64,000 nucleotides of DNA from Candidatus Nitrosymbiomonas proteolyticus (GTDB lineage Bacteria > Armatimonadota > Fimbriimonadia > Fimbriimonadales > Fimbriimonadaceae): contig AP021858.1 of the NCBI GenBank assembly GCA_017347465.1, forward strand, positions 1,116,001 to 1,180,000, in the 5' to 3' direction. The position numbers and the translations under genes are program-made. How positions within the stretch are numbered: the stretch's first letter is position 1; each line of letters starts with the position of its first letter. The notes beneath the pieces are model-generated. The model ran no database searches. It saw only the letters and a list, made by a program, of their open reading frames with translations, and was not told where the DNA came from. Of this stretch, positions 34,148 to 40,921 are shown piece after piece.

Positions 34148-34774
34148 CTATATTTGCCGCTTTCGCAGGCTGTAACGGTAGTCGTCGACGCAGATTCCGC
34201 CGACATCAAATGAGTCATTCCGGCCCAGCTTGTGGGGATCAAGATAGCTCGTCCCCCAAAGCTTGCTTCGGCCATCTGCCTCGTTAGTAACTGTATAAGC
34301 AAACACGGTGAAGAGCTGTGAATTGAGAACAGCGGCGGCCTTGCCGAATCCATAAGAGCCCCCGCCCGCGGGCTTCTCGCTCCCGCCTAGTCCGCCCATC
34401 AGGCGGTAGAAGTTGCTGCGCATATTGCGCATGTCGCCAGTCAGGCCCGTCGTGCCGTAATCGTGGATCAACAGGACGCGGCCCGAGCGCCGGGCCTCCT
34501 CGACCGGCAGGCGGAGGTCGGGCTCCACGTAGCTGTTCGCCGAGGCGTGATCCGAAAATGGCGGGCCGAGAAGCTCTTCAAGGTCGCAATCCTCCCGCAT
34601 CTCGAACTCTACGATGACCGAATCGTGAGCCTCATCGGCGGCGGCGTCCACCGCGTTCTGGATCGCCTCGCGCGCGAGCGCGAACTCTGGATCGAGGCGT
34701 TCGAACATCCGCCGAAACGCGTCGCCCCCTGCCGGTCGGTCCGGCCGTCGTTCCAGAAAAAGCCACTTCCCCAT
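34148..34774 (-). CDS. GHKL (Hsp90/MutL-like) ATPase, C-terminally truncated
   Basis: I use ATG 34774 (208 residues); a TTG at 34795 is possible. The ATPase pocket is intact: AREAIQNAVDAA (N box, Glu37 and Asn40), IHDYGTTGLTG (G1, 103-113) and GGGSYGFGKAAAV (G2, 137-149). The frame then stops at a TAG after RYSLRKRQI. Relatives found with Dcm and Vsr genes in predicted restriction systems are several hundred residues longer and carry a transducer and C-terminal domain. Here those parts are absent. The stop is followed three bases later, in the same frame, by the DUF2075 start. Confidence 0.8.
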   Translation of the reverse strand: MGKWLFLERRPDRPAGGDAFRRMFERLDPEFALAREAIQNAVDAAADEAHDSVIVEFEMREDCDLEELLGPPFSDHASANSYVEPDLRLPVEEARRSGRVLLIHDYGTTGLTGDMRNMRSNFYRLMGGLGGSEKPAGGGSYGFGKAAAVLNSQLFTVFAYTVTNEADGRSKLWGTSYLDPHKLGRNDSFDVGGICVDDYRYSLRKRQI

Positions 34775-35079
34775 TGCACCAACTACTCTGCTCAAGGCGT
34801 TTCCAAGCCAGTTAGTATCTCACATTGTCACTGGTAACGCAGTGGTTTCTTATCAAGGTTGCTGAAGAGGAAGACTTAAAGGAAACCGAGTAGCGCCCGC
34901 GCCGTATCTCGCCTCGTTCTTGTCCTCCACGGTCTCCGCCACGGCCTTTGCGGCGGTGTGGTGCCAGAGCCGACGAGTTGGATGAGATGCCGGGCAAACG
35001 CGAGCTCGGTGAGGATGACTCGGATGAGAGCCTGGAGTCTCGACGGAAGTTGGCGCGGGCGGCGGGGCAGGGCGAGGCG
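34775..35079. other. Intergenic region at the edge of the island
   Basis: This 305-base stretch lies upstream of the GHKL gene and downstream of the 2TM gene. No open frame here has convincing protein character on either strand. It is less GC-rich near 34810-34880, a plausible place for the island's promoter. I find no direct repeat, tRNA fragment or inverted terminal repeat that would mark an insertion site. Confidence 0.5.
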
Positions 35080-35766
35080 TCACTCTTCCATCTCTTCCAA
35101 GTACTCTTCGACCACTTGCTTGGCCTCCGGCAGGGAGAGGCCGGTTTTGGCGCGCAGGTGCTCGATGGCCTCCATCTTGCGCTGTTCGATATGGGCCTTG
35201 CGCTCTTGCCGGAGTGCGCGGCGCGCGGCGCGGGAGCTTCGATTCAGGGCGTCTTCCGAGAGGGTGGTACCCAAGCTGCCCAACCCAACTCCCGCGATGA
35301 TCCCGGCGGCAACGTCGTCGATCACGCCGCTTTCCCTTAGGGACTTCTTGGCTCGCCAGCGCCGGAACTCCTTCTCATAGTCGTCGCTGCCTTTGGCGAA
35401 GGTCATCCACGCGTGGGCGATCATGCCAAGCCCCCACCCAATCACCGGCCAATAGGCCCAGTCCAGGCCGCCGTCCCCTCGAAGGTCGAGGAACACCAGT
35501 CCGGTATTGACGAGCAAGTAGGTCGAGAGGTGAGTCCAGAACTCGTGCTTGACGTGCTTGTCGTAGTGGAGACGTTCTTTGACCTCGGCGGACCGCTCGC
35601 GGTATTCGGTTTCCGCCTCTTGGACGGCTTCGGGGGAGATTCCCGCTTCGGCGGCCGCGGCGAGGAGTTGTTCCCTCGACATCGCTCCTGAGGCGGATCT
35701 GCGGGCTGCCAGCAGGAGGATCTGCTCGGCTTCGTCCTCTTGAAAGAACTGTTGCTCGGATGGCAC
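35080..35766 (-). CDS. 2TM-domain membrane protein
   Basis: I place the start at GTG 35766 (228 residues). The frame could extend to 36345, but that part lies antisense to a PEP-CTERM gene and is not protein-like. Residues 30-60 (SREQLLAAAAEAGISPEAVQ) are a helical pair typical at the front of these proteins. Two membrane helices follow (FWTHLSTYLLVNTGLVFLDL and YWPVIGWGLGMIAHAWMTF) with FRRWRAKKS after them, the 2TM pattern. The C-terminus is a charged helical domain. A TACAAT sequence lies just before the GTG and no ribosome-binding site is seen, so the message may be leaderless. Function unknown. Confidence 0.8.
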   Translation of the reverse strand: MPSEQQFFQEDEAEQILLLAARRSASGAMSREQLLAAAAEAGISPEAVQEAETEYRERSAEVKERLHYDKHVKHEFWTHLSTYLLVNTGLVFLDLRGDGGLDWAYWPVIGWGLGMIAHAWMTFAKGSDDYEKEFRRWRAKKSLRESGVIDDVAAGIIAGVGLGSLGTTLSEDALNRSSRAARRALRQERKAHIEQRKMEAIEHLRAKTGLSLPEAKQVVEEYLEEMEE

Positions 35767-35913
35767 GAGGGGATTGTAGCGCGGATGCGGCTGGGTGCAG
35801 CCGCAGAGGTTCTGCGGAACGGTACTTTTGCGGTTCGCGCGGAGATTCTCGTCACAGAACCACTGGTTCGGGTCAATAGAAGAATAGCGGGATATTTCTT
35901 GTAAGGAACAACT

Positions 35914-36552
35914 ATGAAGAGACTTAGCATCATTGTTTTGGCGGGGATCGCCGCTTCGGTTAGCGCCCAGGTAGGCACGACTGGGGTTTTTGCGGGCGCG
36001 CTCGGGGAGTCGTTCGAAGGTTTCGATACTTACGGCGAAGGTGGCTTCCACTACGAGCCTGAGCCGATCTCGATTATGGGCGGGGCTGCCACGCTGGAAA
36101 CTGACCAGAACGTGCTCGCCATTTGGGAGAACAGTTGGGACACCTTTGGACTCGGAACTGCCGGCGATGCGATCGCCGCGGACGGAGTGCAAGGCGCTGG
36201 GGTCGATGCGAGCGATGACTCGATGACGTTCACGTTTAGCGGGGGCGGAGTCACGGCTTTCGGCGGCTACTGGGGTGGCGCGACCAGCTTCGGAGACCCA
36301 CTGCCGCTTGATGTCACGGTCACGCTGGCCGACTCTTCCGTGCATACCTTTGTTTTTAGCTACGAAAGCTCAAACGGCGGCAACCTGATCTGGCAAGGTT
36401 GGTCGACGTCCGGCGCGGGCATAACGGTCGTTGAGGTTGCTGGGGCTTATGTAGTGGCCGACGACCTGCGGGCGAACCCGGTTCCGGAACCCGCGTCGAT
36501 GTCGGTTCTTGGACTTGGCGCGGCCGCTCTCGTCCGACGCCGAAGAAGGTAG
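35914..36552 (+). CDS. Secreted PEP-CTERM protein
   Basis: This 212-residue protein has a signal peptide (MKRLSIIVLAGIAASVSAQ) and a beta-rich body with GDSMTFTFSGGG-like strands and FVFSYESSNGGNLIWQGW. It ends with VPEPASMSVLGLGAAALVRR, the PEP-CTERM signal: Val-Pro-Glu-Pro, a hydrophobic helix and an arginine tail. Proteins with this signal are sorted and processed at the cell surface in bacteria that make an exosortase and extracellular polymer. No exosortase gene is in the window. The ribosome-binding site is TAAGGA. A terminator hairpin lies 36 bases downstream. Function unknown. Confidence 0.87.
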   Translation: MKRLSIIVLAGIAASVSAQVGTTGVFAGALGESFEGFDTYGEGGFHYEPEPISIMGGAATLETDQNVLAIWENSWDTFGLGTAGDAIAADGVQGAGVDASDDSMTFTFSGGGVTAFGGYWGGATSFGDPLPLDVTVTLADSSVHTFVFSYESSNGGNLIWQGWSTSGAGITVVEVAGAYVVADDLRANPVPEPASMSVLGLGAAALVRRRRR

Positions 36553-36587
36553 TTCGTCTGGCGGGCAGGAATCTGCCACACGCATTG

Positions 36588-36615
36588 AGGCCCTCGCACC
36601 TGCGGGGGCCTTTAG
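36588..36615 (+). terminator. Hairpin terminator after the PEP-CTERM gene
   Basis: AGGCCCTCGC at 36588-36597 pairs with GCGGGGGCCT at 36602-36611 around an ACCT loop; one pair is G-U. A short T run follows. The position, 36 bases after the stop codon, fits an intrinsic terminator with a weak tail. Confidence 0.6.
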
Positions 36616-36711
36616 CTTGGGCTCACCCCAGCTCGAGCGAATCTGAGCCTGCGCGGCCAGTTAGCATTGTGCGAATGGGAGCGGGCGTCATTGCTGACGC
36701 TTCTGTGATCT

Positions 36712-37596
36712 TCACGACTCCGGTTGTGAGACATAAACGAACTCGCCGATGCCTCGGGCGACTCGGGTCGGGCCCTCGCCTTCCGCCATCATCACCGTAA
36801 CGCCTCGTTCGCCGGTTCGCCGGTCAATTCGGTAGTTGATGCCCTGTCCATACATGACGTGCCCGGAGCCGGCAATCACGACGAAGACCGTTGACGCGCT
36901 CTTGGGGAAGCGGTCGAGGTACTTCAGCGCCGTGTCCGCCATCCCCTCGTCCCAAAGCACCTGCGCGGCGTAGATGTTCTCGCCCTGGGTTCCCGAGACC
37001 GGATGGCCTCCCATCAGAGCCTCGAAAACGCTGCGATGGTCGGAGTTCTCCAAGTACAGCGGAGGAACTTGCGAGGACTGCTCGGGCGTGAGCGCCGAAG
37101 GCCCGCCCCTGCCGACCGCGCGCACCCAATCACGAGGGACATTGAGCGCCACCATCGGCAAGCGGTTCCTTCTCACGGCCTCAAAGATCGGCCGGTAAAG
37201 CCCGTAGTCGAAGCCCCACTGCGTCTTCCATTGGCTCCGCTCGATGAACTCGTCTTCCGAAAGCCACCCGAGCGTCCACGGGTTGAGTTCGTCTTGAACC
37301 GGGCGCGTAAACATTTCGAAGCCAACGATCACAGTCCGGTCCCGCCGAACCAGAGCCTCGACAATCGCGGCTTGCATTTCATGGTGCCGCGCCCGGTCGT
37401 GAGATTCGCCCAAATATACGAAGCGATGCCCGTCTGCGGCGGCCGCCACGTCGTCGGGACTTGTTAGTTTGCCCGTGATCGTCGAACGCATCTCTCCCAG
37501 TCCGACTTCGAGGGTTCCGGGTCGGCCGATGGGGAGTTGAAGCGGATTGACGGCTTGCGCGGTCAAGAATGCCGCTGGCGCGAGAGCAGTTAGCAT
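36712..37596 (-). CDS. ChaN-family (DUF399) protein
   Basis: This 294-residue protein has a short N-terminal signal (LTALAPAAFLTAQAV). VYLGESHDRARHHEMQ is the family's main motif, with conserved Glu and two His residues. VIVGFEMFTRPVQDELN and VVIAGSGHVMYGQGINYRI follow as in the ChaN/Tiki fold (GESH, FE and GxGH signatures). Campylobacter ChaN binds haem; eukaryotic Tiki relatives are metalloproteases. Which activity applies here is open. It is alone and divergent from the following lipoprotein gene. Confidence 0.88.
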   Translation of the reverse strand: MLTALAPAAFLTAQAVNPLQLPIGRPGTLEVGLGEMRSTITGKLTSPDDVAAAADGHRFVYLGESHDRARHHEMQAAIVEALVRRDRTVIVGFEMFTRPVQDELNPWTLGWLSEDEFIERSQWKTQWGFDYGLYRPIFEAVRRNRLPMVALNVPRDWVRAVGRGGPSALTPEQSSQVPPLYLENSDHRSVFEALMGGHPVSGTQGENIYAAQVLWDEGMADTALKYLDRFPKSASTVFVVIAGSGHVMYGQGINYRIDRRTGERGVTVMMAEGEGPTRVARGIGEFVYVSQPES

Positions 37597-37651
37597 GTCC
37601 CATTCTGACCCCCGTCGGGCCGTCTGTCAACGGGTAGCATTCTGCTCCGTG

Positions 37652-38218
37652 ATGTCCCGCTGGATGTGCGTCGTTTCGGTACTGCTGCTTGGGGGCTGTG
37701 GTTCGGATTCCAGTAAGGCCGGAGTCTCGGCTCCCGCGTCGAGCCCCCCGACCTCGATGGGGTCGCCCGCGACGCCCGAAGAGAGGCTGTTCGAGTCGCT
37801 TCGCTCTGCGGCGTTCCAGTTTGCCGCGTCGGTGACGGGGATCGAATCCTCGCTCGAAGAAGCACGGGGTCTTGCGGCGTCGAGCGCAGTCTCAGCAGAG
37901 ACCAAGGAAGCCCTCGCCGACGTGATCGACTACCTCGACTCCGCCGGATCGATCGTGAGCGAACTCACCGATATCGTCCCCAGCAGGAGCGACCTGGCCG
38001 TCCAATTCAAGAACTACAAGAAGAAGAGGGAATCGCACGCCTTGACTGCGGAAGACGCGCTGGCGGACCTGCAAGAGTGCCGGGGCCTGCTTTCGAGCAT
38101 CGTGGAATCGACGCCGGTGGGGCGCGCGAGCGGCGTCGAGCACCTGCTGTCCGTGATCGAGGTGAACATTCAGGATGTAGAGGGCGCGCTTCGAACTCTG
38201 ACGGAAGACCTCGATTGA
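37652..38218 (+). CDS. Small lipoprotein of unknown function
   Basis: I start it at ATG 37652 (188 residues). MCVVSVLLLGGCGSDS is a lipoprotein signal with lipid-anchor Cys near residue 14. The mature part begins with a Ser/Pro linker, then becomes mostly helical (VTGIESSLEEARGLAASSA and VEHLLSVIEVNIQDVEGALR). No family is recognised. It is divergent from the ChaN-like gene, 55 bases apart, and ends 8 bases before a tRNA-Leu on the other strand. Confidence 0.75.
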   Translation: MSRWMCVVSVLLLGGCGSDSSKAGVSAPASSPPTSMGSPATPEERLFESLRSAAFQFAASVTGIESSLEEARGLAASSAVSAETKEALADVIDYLDSAGSIVSELTDIVPSRSDLAVQFKNYKKKRESHALTAEDALADLQECRGLLSSIVESTPVGRASGVEHLLSVIEVNIQDVEGALRTLTEDLD

Positions 38219-38226
38219 AAGAAGGA

Positions 38227-38312
38227 TGGTGCCGGGAGCGGGACTCGAACCCGCACGAGGTCTCCCTCAACGGTTTTTGAGACCGCCGCGTCTACCATTC
38301 CGCCACCCCGGC
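38227..38312 (-). tRNA. tRNA-Leu (anticodon CAA)
   Basis: The 86-base minus-strand sequence folds as a class II tRNA. GCCGGGG pairs with TCCCGGC (one G-U). The anticodon loop is CTCAAAA with anticodon CAA, stem GCGGT/ACCGT. A long variable arm and the T arm GCGGGTTCGAGTCCCGC follow. The terminal CCA is encoded. It reads UUG codons. Confidence 0.96.
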
Positions 38313-38567
38313 AACCGGCCTGTGGGATCATACCTTCTCGTTCCCCAGGGTCCCAAGCCCGGAACTCTGCCTCCCAGATTTCCTGGCCGTACGGCGATCG
38401 ATGCTTCTCATGAGTATCTGACCCGCAGTGGAGGTCAGCGTCGAGTATTGTGGCGCGTGGGGAACGGGTCGCTCGTCGGCGGGCCGAGTAGAGGCTCGCG
38501 AGCAAGGCGGCGAGGGCGCGGACCTTGGTTCCGCTTTGCCAAGAAACGGGCTGGAACCGCAAGCACG
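38313..38567. other. Intergenic region between tRNA-Leu and ankyrin gene
   Basis: Open frames here overlap the tRNA or lack protein character. Upstream of the tRNA there may be its promoter, but I see no clear -35 and -10 pair. No repeat was found. Confidence 0.4.
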
Positions 38568-39407
38568 TCAGGGCGGCGAGCGCTTCTTCTTGTACTCCTC
38601 GATCAGTTCGATCGCGGCGGTATAGCGCTTCTGCCGGACCATCTGCTCGACTGTGCGGTTATAGACGTCTTCAAGGTCGAGCCTCGCGCCCCGGTCGAGA
38701 AGGATGCGGGCGGTCTGGAGATCTTGGGAGTCTTCTTTGAGCAGCGCGCAGTGCAAGGGGGTGTATCCATCGTCAAAGGTCTGTTCGTTGAGGTCCGCCC
38801 CGGCGTCGAGGAGGATGTTCACGCACTGAGGAAAGGCGTAGTACGCCGCGATGTGAAGTGCCTTGCTCCCGTTTCCCTTGACGGGGAGATGAACGTCCGC
38901 CCCCGCCTCGATCAGTTCCTTGACCATGAGGGGGCGCTCGGGAACTCTAGATTCCGAAGGAACGTCCCTGGACTTCAGATGAGCGTACTTTTCGTATCGA
39001 CCCAAGGCAGCGTACAGGGGGCGTTGCTCCACCAGCATTTCGTTGGGATCGCTTCCGGCTTTGAGACATGCGCGGAAAACGCCTAACGAACCAGCGAAAG
39101 CAGCCGTGTGGAGAACGCCGTTCAAGCCATAGTACATTGATGCCCCATGCTGGATCAACAAGGTGGCAATGGCCTCATCGGTGGCAGGTCTATTTCTCCC
39201 ATAGATGAGAGCCGAGAGTGCCGTATCGTAAGGGTATCGACCGTCTGTGGGCCTGATGTCGGGGTGTACTCCACGCTCAAGCAGTGCCCGAACAGAAGCG
39301 ATGTCCCGTTTCCTTACCGACTCGATCAAAGCGTCGTAGTCGCCATTGGGGTCTTGCGGCAACGGCGTCGCATTGACCGCTACGACGAGCAATAGGAATC
39401 CGATCAT
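38568..39407 (-). CDS. Secreted ankyrin-repeat protein
   Basis: This is a 279-residue protein with a signal peptide (MIGFLLLVVAVNATPLP). At least five ankyrin-like repeats follow: ASVRALLERGVHPDIRPTDG, IATLLIQHGASMYYGLNG, GVFRACLKAGSDPNE, KALHIAAYYAFPQCVNILLD and GYTPLHCALLKEDSQDLQ with GARLDLEDV. Ankyrin arrays bind partner proteins. The protein should be periplasmic or extracellular. Its ATG overlaps the stop of an upstream frame by four bases, so it was once, or still is, second in an operon. Confidence 0.85.
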   Translation of the reverse strand: MIGFLLLVVAVNATPLPQDPNGDYDALIESVRKRDIASVRALLERGVHPDIRPTDGRYPYDTALSALIYGRNRPATDEAIATLLIQHGASMYYGLNGVLHTAAFAGSLGVFRACLKAGSDPNEMLVEQRPLYAALGRYEKYAHLKSRDVPSESRVPERPLMVKELIEAGADVHLPVKGNGSKALHIAAYYAFPQCVNILLDAGADLNEQTFDDGYTPLHCALLKEDSQDLQTARILLDRGARLDLEDVYNRTVEQMVRQKRYTAAIELIEEYKKKRSPP

Positions 39408-39607
39408 AGTCCTAACTCCAAGTGAATCGAAACCGGAAGCATGGCCGCTCCCCCATTTGCGATGCGGATGAGCATGATCTTCTTTTCTCCAGGGTTCAAG
39501 GTTGTACCGACGCCGTTCGACGGGCTGATCGCGTTATTCTGGTCGAGGTCTTGGCCATTCAGCGGAAGCCGAACGATCCCCTTGCCCGCGGAAAGCCCAG
39601 AAGACCC
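39404..39607 (-). pseudogene. 3' remnant of a gene upstream of the ankyrin gene
   Basis: The minus-strand frame ending at 39404 reads convincingly for about 65 residues (IVRLPLNGQDLDQNN, TTLNPGEKKIMLIRIAN, AAMLPVSIHLELGL) and overlaps the ankyrin ATG as ATGA. Further upstream it runs into hairpin and repeat DNA (39635-39847) whose translation is low-complexity. No credible start is found near 39607. I infer that the 5' part was lost or disrupted by the repeats. A very short intact gene is the alternative. Confidence 0.45.
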
Positions 39608-39634
39608 AGACTGCGCGCTCCTTGGACAGTGATA

Positions 39635-39662
39635 CCCGGTCTGCTCTGCGAGGCAGACCGGG
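39635..39662. repeat. Perfect 10-bp-stem hairpin
   Basis: CCCGGTCTGC at 39635-39644 and GCAGACCGGG at 39653-39662 are exact inverted copies around an 8-base loop, TCTGCGAG. The stem lies in non-coding DNA between a gene remnant and the 31-base tandem repeats. There is no T run, so a repeat element of the REP type is more likely than a terminator. Confidence 0.7.
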
Positions 39663-39774
39663 GCACCCGGCCCTCTTCGCGCACCGAGGTAGTTCGCCCC
39701 GCACCGATGATCGCAGTCCCAGCCTTTCCCGGACCAACGGCCTTGACGCTCCGCCGGTCCGAGCCAATCGGTCC

Positions 39775-39847
39775 GCGGGCGCTCGCAGGACTTTGCCCGC
39801 GAGACGCGGGCGCTCGTGGGACTCTGCCCGCGAGACGCGGGCGCTCC
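39775..39847. repeat. 31-bp tandem repeat with internal hairpin
   Basis: Two full units, 39775-39805 and 39806-39836, differ at three positions; a third begins at 39837 and breaks off after about ten bases. Each unit begins GCGGGCGCTCG and ends TGCCCGCGAGAC. At each junction GCCCGCG-AGA-CGCGGGC makes a perfect 7-pair stem with a three-base loop. On the minus strand the units translate as SARVSRAKSCERPR-like strings, which I take as repeat-derived and not a gene. Confidence 0.8.
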
Positions 39848-39934
39848 CTTTGTTGCCCCCCGGATAGCGATCAGCGTCCCCTGTGCGGACATTCTTAGCA
39901 GGCACGTGTCGTCCGGGATCGGTAGAATCTATGC

Positions 39935-40909
39935 ATGATTGTGTTGGTTGCGGATAAGTTCGAGCAGTCGGGACTCGACGGGATTGCCGAGTTGGGTCAC
40001 GAGGTCCGGTATGAGCCCGCACTGAAGGACGACGCTTTGAGGGCCGGGGTTATAGAGTCCAGTGCCGAAGTCCTCATCGTTCGCTCGACCAAGGTTCCCG
40101 CCGAAGTCATGGAGGGCTCGAAGCTGAGGTTGGTCATTCGGGCAGGCGCAGGCTACAACACCATCGACGTCGCGGCCGCCACCCGTCTGGGAATCTACGT
40201 CGCGAACTGTCCCGGAAAGAACAGCCAAGCGGTGGCGGAATTGGCGTTTGGGTTGTTGCTTTCTGCCGACCGCCACATTCCCGACAACGTAGCCGATTTG
40301 AGGGCCGGGAAATGGAACAAGAAGGCGTTCTCGCAAGCTCGCGGACTTTGCGGGCGCACGCTAGGACTCGTCGGGCTGGGGATGATCGGGAAGGAGATGA
40401 TCCCCCGAGCCAAGGCGTTTGGGATGCGCGTGGTCGCTCACAGCCAGTGGCTCGACGGAACTACCGCGAAGGAGTTGGGAATTGAGAAGGTGTCGCTTGA
40501 TGATCTCGCAGAGCAAAGCGACTACGTCAGCGTGCACTGCAGCTTGCGCCCCGAAACCAAGGGGCTTCTGGGCCCTGAGTTCTTTTCGAAGATCAAGCAG
40601 GGTGCGGTCTTCGTCAACACGAGCCGCGCCGAGGTCGTGGACCAAGCTGCTCTCTTGGAAGCCGTTCACACGCGAGACGTCGTCGCCGGGCTGGATGTGT
40701 TTGAGGGTGAGCCTGACGTACCCGAAGGCGAGTATTCCGGTGTCCTCCGTAACGAACCCAAGGTGTACTGCACCCACCATATCGGCGCGAGCACGGATCA
40801 GGCGCAACAAGCGGTCGCCGACGAGGTCGTCCGCATCGTTCGGGTCTTTGAGGCATCCGGAACCCCACCGAACGCTGTGAACGAGCCTGTGAGCGCGGGC
40901 GTTCGGTAG
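39935..40909 (+). CDS. D-3-phosphoglycerate dehydrogenase-like 2-hydroxyacid dehydrogenase
   Basis: This 324-residue protein has the NAD motif GLVGLGMIGKEM at about 145-156 and the catalytic set Arg231, Glu259 and His282 (NTSRAEVVD, DVFEGEP, THHIGAST). It lacks the C-terminal ACT domain, so it would not be serine-regulated in the usual way. RAGAGYNTIDVAAA is the substrate-loop pattern of the phosphoglycerate dehydrogenase group. It probably makes 3-phosphohydroxypyruvate for serine synthesis, though other 2-hydroxyacids are possible. It converges on secA. Confidence 0.9.
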   Translation: MIVLVADKFEQSGLDGIAELGHEVRYEPALKDDALRAGVIESSAEVLIVRSTKVPAEVMEGSKLRLVIRAGAGYNTIDVAAATRLGIYVANCPGKNSQAVAELAFGLLLSADRHIPDNVADLRAGKWNKKAFSQARGLCGRTLGLVGLGMIGKEMIPRAKAFGMRVVAHSQWLDGTTAKELGIEKVSLDDLAEQSDYVSVHCSLRPETKGLLGPEFFSKIKQGAVFVNTSRAEVVDQAALLEAVHTRDVVAGLDVFEGEPDVPEGEYSGVLRNEPKVYCTHHIGASTDQAQQAVADEVVRIVRVFEASGTPPNAVNEPVSAGVR

Positions 40910-40921
40910 GGAGCCGGCGGC

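Noticed and set aside
35767-36345. N-terminal extension of the 2TM gene
   Set aside because: The extra 193 codons are antisense to a PEP-CTERM gene with signal peptide and sorting signal, and do not look like protein; GTG 35766 is the better start.
39775-39847. Possible CRISPR array
   Set aside because: The 31-base units are directly adjacent with no spacers, and no cas gene is present.
39534-40022. Minus-strand frames with SARVSRAESHERPRL-like strings
   Set aside because: They derive from the hairpin repeats and from DNA antisense to the dehydrogenase gene, not from a coding gene.
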